64,000 nt of DNA from Streptomyces sp. CB02980 (GCF_014451325.2 NZ_JACSCH020000018.1:62001-126000), one strand, 5' to 3'; counted from the stretch's first letter, positions 51,380 through 60,807 are shown. A program made the numbers and translations. The notes: generated by a model not told the origin, from the letters alone.

Positions 51380-52609
51380 TCACGGCGCGGTGATCACAAG
51401 CGCCGCGTTGTGGCCGCCGAACCCCACCGACGTGGACACGGCGAGCCGCAGCCGGGCCGTGCGCGCCGTCGTCGGGACGTCGAGGTCGATGCCCTCGCCC
51501 GGCTCCGCGAAATTGGCCGTCGGAGGCACCGTGCCCTCCTCGATCGACAGCACCGTGAGCACCGCCTCCACGGCGCCCGCCGCACCCAGCAGATGCCCGG
51601 TCACGCCCTTCGTCGACGTCACCGGCGGCCGGTGCGGCAGCAGCTCCGCCAGGACCGCCGCCTCCACCGCGTCCCCGCGCGGCGTCCCCGTCCCGTGCGC
51701 GTTGACCAGGTCGACGTCCCCGGGCGAAGCCCCCGCCTCGGCGAGCGCGCCCCGCACCGCGGCCGTCAGACCCGAACCGTCCGGCCGGGGCGCCACCACA
51801 TGGTGCGCGTCGGACGTCGCCCCGTAACCGCTGATCAGCGCCCTGGACCGGGCCCCCCGCGCCGCCGCGTCCGCCGGCCGCTCCAGGACCAGGAACCCCG
51901 CGCCCTCCGCCATCACGAAGCCCGACCGGTCCACGTCGAACGGCCGGAGCCCGCCCGCCGGGTCGTCGAAGCGGCGGGACAGCGCCCGGAGCCGGTCGAA
52001 GCCCGCGATGTAGAACGGGCTCAAGGAGGCCTCCGCCCCGCCCACCAGGACGAGGTCGCAGCGCCCCAGGGCCAGCAGGTCGAGCGCCACACCGATCGCC
52101 GACGCCCCCGCCGCACACGCGGTGGTCACCGCCAGCGACGGGCCCCGGACGCCGAACTCCACCGCCAGCTGAGCCGCCACCGCGTTCGGCAGCGCGCCCG
52201 GCACCGCGAACGCCGACATGTCCCCGGGACCCTCCGTCCGGAGCGCCTCCCGCTGCGCCTCGTACGTGAGGACCCCGCCGGCCCCGATCCCGGCGACCAC
52301 CCCGACCCGCGCCCCGTCCCAGCCGCCCGGGTCGAGACCGGCGTCGGCGAGCGCCTCCCGCGCCGCGCACAGCGCGAGCGCCGCACTGCGGTCGGGCCGC
52401 CGCGCCACCGCCGCCCGCCCGAGACCCCCGGGAGGCTCGGGCGCCCGGCAGGCCAGGTAGGTGAGACCGTCCCGCTCCTCCCGTACGGAGGTGGGCTTCC
52501 CCACACGTACGGTCTCCCAGGTCGTCGCCCGGTCCGCGCCCGCCGGCGTGAACAGCCCGACCCCCGTGACGGCCGCCCCGCGGCCGGGGCCCGGTCCGCC
52601 GCCGCGCAT
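51380..52609 (-). CDS. beta-ketoacyl-ACP synthase (FabF/KAS II-type)
   Basis: 409 residues from ATG 52609. The Cys-His-His triad is present: TTACAAGAS (nucleophile), VNAHGTGTPRGD and TKGVTGHLLGAAGAVEAVL; the C-terminal loop VSTSVGFGGHNAALV is intact. It condenses malonyl-ACP with an acyl-ACP. The ATG overlaps the ACP stop (TGATG), so the two are made together. It is a single discrete KS without a chain-length-factor partner and lies in a cyclase/P450 operon, so it should make or extend one acyl unit for a small molecule rather than serve general fatty acid synthesis. Confidence 0.9.
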   Translation of the reverse strand: MRGGGPGPGRGAAVTGVGLFTPAGADRATTWETVRVGKPTSVREERDGLTYLACRAPEPPGGLGRAAVARRPDRSAALALCAAREALADAGLDPGGWDGARVGVVAGIGAGGVLTYEAQREALRTEGPGDMSAFAVPGALPNAVAAQLAVEFGVRGPSLAVTTACAAGASAIGVALDLLALGRCDLVLVGGAEASLSPFYIAGFDRLRALSRRFDDPAGGLRPFDVDRSGFVMAEGAGFLVLERPADAAARGARSRALISGYGATSDAHHVVAPRPDGSGLTAAVRGALAEAGASPGDVDLVNAHGTGTPRGDAVEAAVLAELLPHRPPVTSTKGVTGHLLGAAGAVEAVLTVLSIEEGTVPPTANFAEPGEGIDLDVPTTARTARLRLAVSTSVGFGGHNAALVITAP

Positions 52610-52839
52610 CAGACCGTCCCCGCGTGGACGGCGACCAGGCGCTCGATCGCGGCGACGGTGGGCGCCGCGTACAGCTCCTCCTCCGGCACCGGGACACCCC
52701 GCTCCTTGCGCAGGACCAACGCCAGCTCGGTCAGCAGGAGCGAGTCGAGACCGGCCTCCTCGCGGCTCGCCTCCGGAGTGACGTCCTCCGGGTCGAGACC
52801 CAGCGAGACCAGCAGGTTCTTCAGTTCGTCGAAGGTCAT
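52609..52839 (-). CDS. discrete acyl carrier protein
   Basis: 76 residues from ATG 52839. The phosphopantetheine serine is in EAGLDSLLLTELALV, in place of the common DSL motif and with the usual helices around it. Overlaps both the cyclase stop (ATGA) and the KS start. It should carry the acyl intermediate for the adjacent ketosynthase and could donate it to the acyltransferase at 56.4 kb. Confidence 0.88.
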   Translation of the reverse strand: MTFDELKNLLVSLGLDPEDVTPEASREEAGLDSLLLTELALVLRKERGVPVPEEELYAAPTVAAIERLVAVHAGTV

Positions 52840-54485
52840 CGGGCTTCCTTGCAGGTCGGAGTGGGGGCGAGGCGGGGGATGCGCGAGGCGGCCGCGCGCG
52901 CGTGGTTCAGGCCGAGCAGTACGCACACGTCCGTCAGGAGCGGTACGTGATAGGCGAGCGGCCTCGGCCCGGCCTGGTCCGGACGGGAGACGAAGCTCCC
53001 GTCGGGGCGCTGCCGTTCGAGCAGATGGCGCACCGCGCGCTCCGTCGCGCCCACGGCGGACGGCACGGCCGGCGTCCGGGCCACGGCGATCAGCGCGTAC
53101 GCGGTGCTGATCGGATCGCTCGGATCGGACGGCACATGACCCCAGCCGCCGTCCTGGTTCTGGGTGTCGACCAGCCGGGCCACCGCCCGCGACCGGGCCC
53201 GCGCGACCTCGGTCCCCGCCGGGTGGCCGGGAGCCACGGCGTGGAACGCGTCGTACGCGAGGACCGTACGGAACAGGGCGTTGCTCTCGTTGAGACTCCA
53301 GCTGCGCTCGAAGGGCCCCGCGGTCTCCTGCCGGGCCGCCATGAACCGGACGGCGGCCTCCACGACGGGCCGGTGGGCCGGATTCGGGGCGAGCGCGTTC
53401 ACCGCCGCCGCCGTTATCGCCACCTCGGAGGCCGTGCCGGACTCGAAGGTCGGGAAACCGTCGTCCTCGCCCCGCCGGGCCAGCAGATACCGCTCGCCGG
53501 CCGCCACCTCGTCGCCGCGCTCCGGGGCCGTCGCACGCAGGAAATCCACGCAGTACGAGGTGTCGTCGACGTCGCTCTGGGCGACCCCGCGGTCGAAACC
53601 CCAGCCACCGTCGGGATTCTGGCGTTCCGTCAGAGCCGCCGCGAGGGCCCGCAGGGTGTACCTGGGGGCCCCCGCCCCGGCCAGGGCGAGGCCGCCGGTC
53701 GCCGTCGCGAACACGTCCATGCCGGTGATGAACGGCAGCCCGCCGTCCTCGCGGAGCAGCCCGCGCAGCTCCGCCGCCCGCGCACCCACGGCCGCCGCGT
53801 ACCGGGGCCGGTGCCGGAGTGCGAGCAGGGCGAGGATCCGGGCGAGATGGTTGCCGTACGGGGGCGGGCCGGGCAGCGAGCAGGGCGCGAGCGCGCGCCA
53901 GTCGTCCTCGGTGACGAGCCGGGGCACGCCGGTGCCGAAGGCGTACAGGACCTTCAGGGCGGCCATCTCCGTGACCAGCCAGCGCTGTTGGCCACGCGCC
54001 TCGAAGACGCGTCCGGGGGAGGGGAGGGCGGGGAACGGATGGGCGCCGAGCTCCGCGAGCACCGTCTGGAACATCAGTCTCTTGCGCCCTGCGGTGAAGT
54101 GGTCGAAGCCGCCGAGCAGCCTGGTCAGCGCGGCCGGCCCGTCCACGTACTCGCCGAGCGCCGCGCGGGCCGCGGCCTCCTGCACGGGGTCGGGGGCGCC
54201 CTCGTCCACGGCGGTCTTCAGCCGCCGCATGAGCCGTTCCTGGGCGTCCGGATCGACTCCGGTCACCGTGAGCAGCCGCAGCGCGAGGGCGGACTCCAGG
54301 ATCCGGCTGTCGCAGGGCGCGCGGAGCAGCCCGTCCGCCCCGGCGGCCGCCACCAGGCGGGTGGCGAGCCGGGCCCGGGCCCGGTCGAGCCGGCCGGTCA
54401 CGGACGGAACGCCCGGCGGGGGGCCGGGCGCGGGGCCCGGGACGGCGAGCGAGGCACCGGTCAGGGGCGGCGCGCAGTACGTCAT
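52836..54485 (-). CDS. class II terpene cyclase with DxDD motif
   Basis: 549 residues from ATG 54485. Squalene-hopene-cyclase-like alpha barrels with QW-type repeats (QNPDGGWGF, QNQDGGWGH, QRPDGSF) and the catalytic DVDD at 305-308 (AQSDVDDTSYCVDF), the general acid of protonation-started cyclisation. Length is that of bacterial class II diterpene or drimane-type cyclases, shorter than squalene-hopene cyclases. There is no DDxxD metal motif, so the diphosphate should stay on the product. It is followed by a coupled ACP and preceded by a Nudix gene. Confidence 0.88.
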   Translation of the reverse strand: MTYCAPPLTGASLAVPGPAPGPPPGVPSVTGRLDRARARLATRLVAAAGADGLLRAPCDSRILESALALRLLTVTGVDPDAQERLMRRLKTAVDEGAPDPVQEAAARAALGEYVDGPAALTRLLGGFDHFTAGRKRLMFQTVLAELGAHPFPALPSPGRVFEARGQQRWLVTEMAALKVLYAFGTGVPRLVTEDDWRALAPCSLPGPPPYGNHLARILALLALRHRPRYAAAVGARAAELRGLLREDGGLPFITGMDVFATATGGLALAGAGAPRYTLRALAAALTERQNPDGGWGFDRGVAQSDVDDTSYCVDFLRATAPERGDEVAAGERYLLARRGEDDGFPTFESGTASEVAITAAAVNALAPNPAHRPVVEAAVRFMAARQETAGPFERSWSLNESNALFRTVLAYDAFHAVAPGHPAGTEVARARSRAVARLVDTQNQDGGWGHVPSDPSDPISTAYALIAVARTPAVPSAVGATERAVRHLLERQRPDGSFVSRPDQAGPRPLAYHVPLLTDVCVLLGLNHARAAASRIPRLAPTPTCKEAR

Positions 54486-54609
54486 GGTGGGGGTGTCCTT
54501 CGTCGGTGTCGGTGAGAGGGAGGGGCGGCCGTCGGGCGGGGCGGCTCCGGGCGGGGCGGCGGTCGGACCGGGCGGCGTGGGAGGGGGCAGCGCGCGACGG
54601 GGGCCGCGG

Positions 54610-55110
54610 TCAGAGGGGGAAGAGCCGCCGTACGGCCTCCGCGCCCGCCGGGACCAGCGGGGTGTAGCCGCCCGTCATGACCGCGAGCGGTGCGACGAAG
54701 CCGCACCAGGCGATCTCCCGGGGATCGGGGCGGGGCGCGCGGTCCGCCACCCAGCGGTGGACGGCGAGGAAGCAGTCGCCGTGCGGATCGTCGACGCGGA
54801 TCCGGTACGCCTCGGTGAGGCCGGCCACCGTCGACCAGCCCAGCTCCTCCCGGAGCTCCCGGAGGGCAGCCTCGTGGTACTCCTCGCCGGTCCGCACCGC
54901 ACCGCCCACCAGGACGTCGTAGTGGTCCGGGTAGGCCGGGGCCGTGGTGGTCCGCCGGTAGAGGAGGACCCGGCCGGCGCGGTCGGTGCAGACGGTGGCC
55001 GCGTACCGGCGGAGGAGTCCGGCCGGCTGGCCCTCCGCCCGGCCGCCCTGGGCGACGACCCGGTCGCCGGGATCGACGTAGTCGACCCGCTCGGACGGCT
55101 GCGCGTTCAC
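54610..55110 (-). CDS. Nudix hydrolase
   Basis: 166 residues from GTG 55110, overlapping the P450 stop. The Nudix box is complete: G-x5-E-x7-RELREELGW (GAVRTGEEYHEAALRELREE). The N-terminal part has an extended strand region (YAATVCTDRAGRVLLYRRTT), the C-terminal part is closest to the IPP-isomerase/Nudix style (AWCGFVAPLAVMTGGYTP). In this operon it is a good candidate for removing a diphosphate from the cyclised terpene, but isopentenyl diphosphate isomerisation or housecleaning are alternatives. Confidence 0.82.
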   Translation of the reverse strand: MNAQPSERVDYVDPGDRVVAQGGRAEGQPAGLLRRYAATVCTDRAGRVLLYRRTTTAPAYPDHYDVLVGGAVRTGEEYHEAALRELREELGWSTVAGLTEAYRIRVDDPHGDCFLAVHRWVADRAPRPDPREIAWCGFVAPLAVMTGGYTPLVPAGAEAVRRLFPL

Positions 55111-56396
55111 GAACGCTCGCGGACGCGCGCGTGCAGCGGGCCCGCCGGGCGCAGGTTGATGCCGAAGACGGCCTCCCCGGCCGGTGCGGTCGTCTCGACG
55201 GTGAACCGCGCGAGCAGCGCGCCGAGCAGCGACTCCATCTCCCGCATCGCGAACCGGGTGCCCAGGCAGGCGCGCGGGCCGATGCCGAACGGGAGGTACG
55301 CGCCCGGCGGCAGCGGCGCCCGGGCGGGGAAGCGGTCCGGGGCGAACGTCTCGGGCTCCGGCCAGACGTCCGGGTCGCGATGGGTGAGGTACGGGCAGAC
55401 GAGGAGGTCCGTACCGGCGGGGATGCGCCAGCCGTCGACGAACTCGTCGGCCGGGCTGTGGCGGGGCAGCAGCCAGCCCGTCGGGTAGAGCCGCAGAGTC
55501 TCGGAGAGCACCGCCTCGACGGCCGCCGAACCACCGGCGGCCGCGTCGCCCGCCGCCCGCTCCATGAGCGCGGGATGCCGGTCGAGCAGTACGAAAGCCC
55601 AGGTCAGCGTGCGCGCGCTGCTCTCGTACCCGGCGACGAGCAGCGTCACGAGCTCGTCCCGGATCAGCCGGTCCGTGTACGCCGGGTCCGTCTCGGCGGC
55701 GTCGAGCAGCCGGTGCAGCACGCTCGGTCCTCCGGCGCCCCCGCGGTGCCGGGTCCGCGCCTCGGCCAGGGCCCGCAGCACCCGGTCGTCCAGGGCGGCG
55801 AGCGCGGCCCCCACCTCCGGCGGGAGGGCGGCGGCACCGCCCACGTCGGCGGGGAGCGCGGCCACGATGTCCTGCACGGCCGCCAGGTCGACGTACGTCT
55901 CGTGGTCGAGGGGATGGTCGGTCAGCGAGCGCCAGATCGTGTCGACGGTGAAGAACTGCACGTCCTCGGCGATGTCCGTCGGCTCGCCCCGACGGGCCCG
56001 GTCGGCCCAGCGGTCGACGACGGAGGCCGTCGCACCGGTGATGTGGTGCTCCCAGCGCTGGATGCCACGACCGGTGAACATCGCCTGGAGCAGCCGCCGT
56101 TGGGACCGCCAGGCCTCGCCCGTGGCGGACAGCATCCCGTCCCCGAGCAGGGGTTTCGCCCGGTGCGAGCGTTTGACGAAACGGTCGCCGCCGACCCCGA
56201 GGACCTGGTGCACATGCCTCGGCTCGGTGATGAGGACCGCCGCGCGGCCGCCCCGGCGGAAGCCGGTGAGCCGGCCCGGTGTGTGCGCCCGGCGCAGCAG
56301 GTCGATCAGCGGGGCTCCGGAGGCGGTCCAGGCCGTCACGGTGCCGTCGTCGAGGAAGTCGGGGAGCATGCCATCCGTCACGCATTGCGATTGCAT
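55107..56396 (-). CDS. cytochrome P450
   Basis: 429 residues from ATG 56396; M10 at 56369 is an alternative that would leave more room for promoters. The I-helix is LVAGYESSARTL (255-260 AGYESS), the ExxR is SETLRLYP, and the heme motif is PFGIGPRACLGTRF with C377. First gene of the operon, coupled to the Nudix gene. It probably hydroxylates the terpene core. No redox partner gene is nearby. Confidence 0.92.
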   Translation of the reverse strand: MQSQCVTDGMLPDFLDDGTVTAWTASGAPLIDLLRRAHTPGRLTGFRRGGRAAVLITEPRHVHQVLGVGGDRFVKRSHRAKPLLGDGMLSATGEAWRSQRRLLQAMFTGRGIQRWEHHITGATASVVDRWADRARRGEPTDIAEDVQFFTVDTIWRSLTDHPLDHETYVDLAAVQDIVAALPADVGGAAALPPEVGAALAALDDRVLRALAEARTRHRGGAGGPSVLHRLLDAAETDPAYTDRLIRDELVTLLVAGYESSARTLTWAFVLLDRHPALMERAAGDAAAGGSAAVEAVLSETLRLYPTGWLLPRHSPADEFVDGWRIPAGTDLLVCPYLTHRDPDVWPEPETFAPDRFPARAPLPPGAYLPFGIGPRACLGTRFAMREMESLLGALLARFTVETTAPAGEAVFGINLRPAGPLHARVRERS

Positions 56397-56417
56397 GATG
56401 ACGTATCGTAGCGCCCT

Positions 56418-57707
56418 GTGCGATCTTCAGATCCAGTTCGATCTTCCGGCTCCCTGCCCCTCTCGGTGCTCGACCGGCTCTCCCTCGACGTGGCGGCGCT
56501 GCACACGGCGGACTCCGCGCTGCACCTCGGCGGCCTGGTCGTCCTCGACGGCGAACCACCCTCCCGGGCCCGTCTGTCGGACCATCTGAGACGCCGCCTC
56601 GACCGGCTCCCGGAGCTCCGCCACCGGCTGGCGGGGAGCGCCGGGCGCCCGCGCTGGGAGCCGGACCACCGGTTCGAACCCGACCGTCACCTGTACGAGC
56701 TAACCGGCTCCACGGACCTGTCGGCGGTCGCCGCCGAGTTGCTGCGGCAACCCCTGCCGCGGGACCGCCCCTTGTGGGGGCTCTGGCTCGTCCACCGGGC
56801 GGGCGGCGGATACGGGCTCTGCTACCGGGCCCATCACGCCTTCCAGGACGGGGCCGCCGCCGTCGCCACCCTGGAACTCCTCCTCGGCCCCGAGGAGTTG
56901 CCGCGCCCCCGGGCTCTCGCCTTCCGGCCGCCCCGGCCCGTGGCCTGGGCGGCCGTACTGCCCGAGTTCCGGCCGCCGCGCCGGAACACCTGGTGGTCCG
57001 CCCTCGGCACCCCGCCCTCCCAGGCGTACGCCGCCGGGTTCGCCGACATCGACACGGCCAGGCTCCACGCCCTCGGGCGACGGGTCGGGGCCACCGTCCC
57101 GCAGTTGTGCCTGGCCCTGACGGCCGAGGCACTGCGCGCCTGGCACCCGCACGACTGGCACCCCGGCGGCCCGGGGCACGGCCGGGGGCTCCGCACCAAC
57201 CTCGGCATCGGCGTCCGCGACCCCGGCGACCCCCGCCCCCTCCTCGGCAACAGGGTGGCCGTCGCCGGGATCGACCTCCCCTGCGGCGAGCCCGACCCGG
57301 CCCGGCGGCTCGACCTCATCGGCCGGGCCCTCGACCCCGCACGGCTCGGCCGCCTCGCGGACGCGCACCGGGTGATCCTGCGGAAACTTCCGTACCGGGT
57401 CGGAAGGCTGGCGCTCGCGCGGAGCGTCGACGCCCGCAGCACGCCGCTGAGCGTCGCCGACCTGAGGGTACGGCGCCCCCTGGGCTTCGACGGCGCCCCC
57501 GCCACCGGGGTGTACGCACTGCCGGTCATGGTCCCGGGCCAGCCCCTTTTCGTCGCCTGGACCGTCCACCGGCGCCGCCTCCACGTCACCTTCCTCACCG
57601 ACACCGCGCTCGCGGGCGCCGAGCGGCTGCCGGGGGCCTGGCTGGCGGCACTTGAGGGGTACGAGGCGGCGTCGGAGGCACCACGCGAGCCGCTCGCCGC
57701 GCGGTAG
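56418..57707 (+). CDS. WS/DGAT-type acyltransferase
   Basis: 429 residues from GTG 56418, 21 bases from the divergent P450 start; a later start is possible. The active-site HHxxxDG is AHHAFQDGA (139-145). The condensation-domain-like fold follows, with the second motif region TNLGIGVRDPGD and LPVMVPGQPLFVAWTVHRRR. These enzymes esterify alcohols with acyl-CoA, and some accept other donors. Beside a P450, cyclase, ACP and KS, it may join an acyl chain to a terpenoid alcohol. Regular wax ester or triacylglycerol synthesis is the alternative. Confidence 0.82.
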   Translation: MRSSDPVRSSGSLPLSVLDRLSLDVAALHTADSALHLGGLVVLDGEPPSRARLSDHLRRRLDRLPELRHRLAGSAGRPRWEPDHRFEPDRHLYELTGSTDLSAVAAELLRQPLPRDRPLWGLWLVHRAGGGYGLCYRAHHAFQDGAAAVATLELLLGPEELPRPRALAFRPPRPVAWAAVLPEFRPPRRNTWWSALGTPPSQAYAAGFADIDTARLHALGRRVGATVPQLCLALTAEALRAWHPHDWHPGGPGHGRGLRTNLGIGVRDPGDPRPLLGNRVAVAGIDLPCGEPDPARRLDLIGRALDPARLGRLADAHRVILRKLPYRVGRLALARSVDARSTPLSVADLRVRRPLGFDGAPATGVYALPVMVPGQPLFVAWTVHRRRLHVTFLTDTALAGAERLPGAWLAALEGYEAASEAPREPLAAR

Positions 57708-57724
57708 GCGCGGCGAGCGGCTCG
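57686..57724. terminator. terminator around the acyltransferase stop codon
   Basis: Perfect 17-bp stem CGAGCCGCTCGCCGCGC / GCGCGGCGAGCGGCTCG with the TAG in the loop (GGTAG), between convergent genes. Confidence 0.85.
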
Positions 57725-57745
57725 TGGCAGGCGCCGGGGGATCGG

Positions 57746-59227
57746 TCAGGAGCGGGGGACCTTGCGGAGCAGGGTCAGGACCACGGCCGCCGTCACCAGG
57801 GCGAACACCGCGCTCAGGGCCGAGGCCGAGTGGAGGGCCGTCGTGAAGGCCTCCCGGGCCTGCTCCCGCAGCCCCTCGTCCGGCAGGGCAAGGGCCGCGC
57901 CCACGCTCTCGTGGGCCGCGGCGGGCGCGTCCGCCGGGATGCCGCCCCGGTAGACGGCGACCGCCACACTGCCGGTGACCGCGATGCCCAGGGCGAGCCC
58001 CAGGTCGTAGGCCGTCTGGCCGGTCGCGGCCGCCGCGCCCGCCTTCTCGGCCGGGGCGGTGCCGACCGCGAGGGCCGTTCCCAGGACGCTGATCGGGGCC
58101 GCGCCGAACATGATGACCGCGAGGCCGAGGGCGGCCACGGTCACCCCTTCGGCCAGGGCGATCACCGCGTACCCGGCCAGCGAGATCAGGAGCCCGCCGG
58201 CGAGGACGTACGCCGGGCGGATCCTCCGCGCCACGAAGGGGGTCAGCTGCGAGCCGGCGATCAGCCCCGCCGCTCCGGGCAGCAGCCACAGTCCGGCGTC
58301 GAGCGGCGGCAGTCCGGCGACCGCCTGGAGGTACTGCGGGACCAGGTACTCGACGCCGTTGAGCGCGGTCATGCCCAGGAGCAGCGTGAGCAGGGCGCCG
58401 GTGAAGGCCCGGTTCTTGAACAGCCGCAGGTCGAGGAGCGGGGACTCCAGACGGTGCTGGCGGCGGACGAAGAGGGTCGTGAAGGTCAGTCCCAGGGCGA
58501 AGGCGATGCCCGCCTCGGCCGTCGGGCCGTGCGCGGCGAGGGACTTGACGCCGTACACCAGCGGCAGGACCGCGAGGAGGAAGAGCAGCACGCTCGCCGG
58601 GTCGAGACGCCCGGGGTTCGGGTCGCGGTACTCGGGGAGCAGCAGCGGCGCCGTGACCAGCGCGATCAGCATGACCGGCAGGCCCATCAGGAAGACCGAG
58701 CCCCACCACCAGGAGTCGAGCAGTACGCCGCCGATCACCGGTCCGATCGCGAGCCCGACCGAGAGGGCGGTCACCCACATCGCGATGGCGGTGGCCCGCT
58801 GCCGGGCGTCCGCGAACATGTGGCTGATCAGGGCGAGCGTGGAGGGGAGGACCGCCGCCCCGGCGATGCCGAGGAGGGCGCGGGCCGCGATCAGCGTCCC
58901 GGCGTTCGGGGCGTACGCGGCGAGGACGGAGGCGAGCAGGAAGCCGGCCGATCCGGCCATCAGGAGCTTGCGGCGGCCGAGCCGGTCACCGAGCGTTCCC
59001 ATGATCACGAGGGTGGCGGCGGTGAGGAAGCCGTAGATGTCGGTGATCCAGAGCAACTGGGCGCCGCTGGGCCGGAGATCGGCCGAGAGGTACGGGGTGG
59101 CGAGCCACAGCACACCGAGGTCGGCGGTCATCAGGGTGACGGGGAGGAGGAGGACGGCGAGGCCGAACCACTGGCGGGCTCCGGCCCGGGGCGGTGTCGC
59201 GGTGTTCTCCGCGAGGGTCGTGGTCAT
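57746..59227 (-). CDS. MFS drug/metabolite exporter (DHA2, 14 helices)
   Basis: 493 residues from ATG 59227, coupled to the oxidoreductase stop. Fourteen hydrophobic helices, motif A GDRLGRRKLLMAG, motif C-like GLAIGPVIGG. This is the QacA-type proton antiporter group used for export of drugs and secondary metabolites. Last gene of the SDR operon; a candidate exporter for the neighbouring cluster or a resistance pump. Confidence 0.9.
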   Translation of the reverse strand: MTTTLAENTATPPRAGARQWFGLAVLLLPVTLMTADLGVLWLATPYLSADLRPSGAQLLWITDIYGFLTAATLVIMGTLGDRLGRRKLLMAGSAGFLLASVLAAYAPNAGTLIAARALLGIAGAAVLPSTLALISHMFADARQRATAIAMWVTALSVGLAIGPVIGGVLLDSWWWGSVFLMGLPVMLIALVTAPLLLPEYRDPNPGRLDPASVLLFLLAVLPLVYGVKSLAAHGPTAEAGIAFALGLTFTTLFVRRQHRLESPLLDLRLFKNRAFTGALLTLLLGMTALNGVEYLVPQYLQAVAGLPPLDAGLWLLPGAAGLIAGSQLTPFVARRIRPAYVLAGGLLISLAGYAVIALAEGVTVAALGLAVIMFGAAPISVLGTALAVGTAPAEKAGAAAATGQTAYDLGLALGIAVTGSVAVAVYRGGIPADAPAAAHESVGAALALPDEGLREQAREAFTTALHSASALSAVFALVTAAVVLTLLRKVPRS

Positions 59228-59931
59228 CGTGCCGGCTCCTCGTTCACGGTGTGCTCGGTGGCGGTGGCGGTGGCGGTGTGCTCGGTGGTGGCGGTCGCGA
59301 TCGCGGTCGCGGCGGTGGTGGCGGTCGCGCCGAGAAGTTCCTCCGCCAGGGTCCGATCGGCCTCGTCCAGCAGTTCGGTGACCCGGGCCGCCCGCAACTC
59401 CGCAGGGATCCCCGAGAGTTCGGTGCCGTGCAGGACCCGGAGGGCGGCGTCCGGGAGTCCGCAGAACTCGGAGATGCCGGTCACCAGCATCAGACCGAGC
59501 GCGTCGGTCATGCCGAGCCGCTCGATCTCCTCGGGCGTCCCGCCCATCAGGGCCAGCCAGAGCAGCCTCTTCCCGGCCAGCCGGGGGCGGCTCCGGCCGT
59601 ACGCGAAGCCGTAGTTCCAGACCCGGTCGATCCAGCCCTTGAGGATGGCCGGCGGGGTGAACCACCAGACCGGGAAGACGACCACGATGTCGTCGGCGGC
59701 CAGGATGCGGTCCATGTGGGCGTGGACCTCGGGGGAATAGGCCTTCTCGCGGTTCTCCCAGTCCGGCTCGTCCTCCGGGCGGAGCACCGGGTCGAACCCC
59801 TCGGCGTACAGGTCGAGTACGTCGACGGTGCCGCCCTCGTCCTTGAGGCGGGCGTGCAGCCTGGCGGCGACCTGGGCGGTGAGCGAGTCGGTACGGGGGT
59901 GGGCGAGGACGAGGAGCGTGTGAGCTGCCAT
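59224..59931 (-). CDS. NAD(P)H:quinone-oxidoreductase-type flavoprotein
   Basis: 235 residues from ATG 59931. Flavodoxin-2 fold: LLVLAHPRTDSLTAQVAARL, VVVFPVWWFTPPAILKGWID, and LWLALMGGTPEEIER. It should use FMN/FAD to reduce quinones or similar compounds in two steps. The last about 35 residues are a low-complexity tail of Ala/Thr/His (TATTAATAIATATTEHTATA) produced by GGTGGC-type slippage in the DNA. Middle gene of the operon. Confidence 0.85.
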   Translation of the reverse strand: MAAHTLLVLAHPRTDSLTAQVAARLHARLKDEGGTVDVLDLYAEGFDPVLRPEDEPDWENREKAYSPEVHAHMDRILAADDIVVVFPVWWFTPPAILKGWIDRVWNYGFAYGRSRPRLAGKRLLWLALMGGTPEEIERLGMTDALGLMLVTGISEFCGLPDAALRVLHGTELSGIPAELRAARVTELLDEADRTLAEELLGATATTAATAIATATTEHTATATATEHTVNEEPAR

Positions 59932-60039
59932 GACCTGGGGTTCCTTCACATGGGTGGGGAGGGGCGTGGGCGCGTTCGGGGGGCGGGGCGGGCCTGGAGT
60001 GGTCGCGGGCCCGCCCTTGGGTGGCCGGCACCGGGGCCG

Positions 60040-60807
60040 TCAGAGGCCGAGGCCGGAGCCGCCGCTCGCGTCGATGTTCTGGCCGGTGACCCAGCGGGCG
60101 TCGTCGGAGGCGAGGAAGCCGACGACATCGGCCACGTCGCCCGGCTGCCCGACCCGGTTGAAGACCGAGAACCCGGCGGCGTGCGCCTTGGCGGCGGGGT
60201 CGGCCATCCACGGGTGGATGTCGGTCTCGATCGTGCCCGGCGAGACCGCGTTGACCGTGATGTCCCGGGAGCCGAGGGTCTGGGCCAGGGTCAGGGTCAG
60301 CACCTCGACGGCGCCCTTGGCGGCGGCGTACGAGGTCATGCCGGGGAAGGCGACCTTGGTGACTCCGGAGGAGATGTTGATGATCCTGCCGCCGTCGCGG
60401 AGCCGGTCGAGGCCCTTCTGGATGATGAAGAACGGCGCCTTGGCGTTGACCGCGAACACCCGGTCGTAGTCGGCCTCCTCGACCTCGTGGATCAGGCCGG
60501 GCCCGGCGATCCCGGCGTTGTTGACCAGGATGTCGAGACCGTGGTCGCCCTCGGTCTCCGCGTCGAAGGCCGCCCAGAGGGCGTCGGCGTCGCCGGGGAC
60601 GCCCAGTTCGGTGCGGACGGCGAAGGCGGAGCCGCCGGCCGCCTCGATCGCGGCGACCGTCTCCTTCGCGGCCGTCTCGTTGCTGGCGTAGTGGACGCCG
60701 ACCCGGGCGCCGTCCGCGCCGAGGCGGAGGGCGATCGCCCGGCCGATGCCGCGGCTGCCGCCGGTGACGAGGGCGGTCTTGCCGGCGAGGGGCTTGTTGC
60801 TGCTCAT
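60040..60807 (-). CDS. short-chain dehydrogenase/reductase
   Basis: 255 residues from ATG 60807. Cofactor motif TGGSRGIGRA (15-24), NNAG at 96-99, catalytic Ser146, Tyr160 and Lys164 (TSYAAAKGA). An Arg in the first turn and the VHYASN pattern point to NADPH. It resembles 3-oxoacyl-ACP-reductase-type SDRs, but substrate cannot be read from sequence. First gene of a three-gene operon, divergent from the SARP gene. Confidence 0.88.
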   Translation of the reverse strand: MSSNKPLAGKTALVTGGSRGIGRAIALRLGADGARVGVHYASNETAAKETVAAIEAAGGSAFAVRTELGVPGDADALWAAFDAETEGDHGLDILVNNAGIAGPGLIHEVEEADYDRVFAVNAKAPFFIIQKGLDRLRDGGRIINISSGVTKVAFPGMTSYAAAKGAVEVLTLTLAQTLGSRDITVNAVSPGTIETDIHPWMADPAAKAHAAGFSVFNRVGQPGDVADVVGFLASDDARWVTGQNIDASGGSGLGL

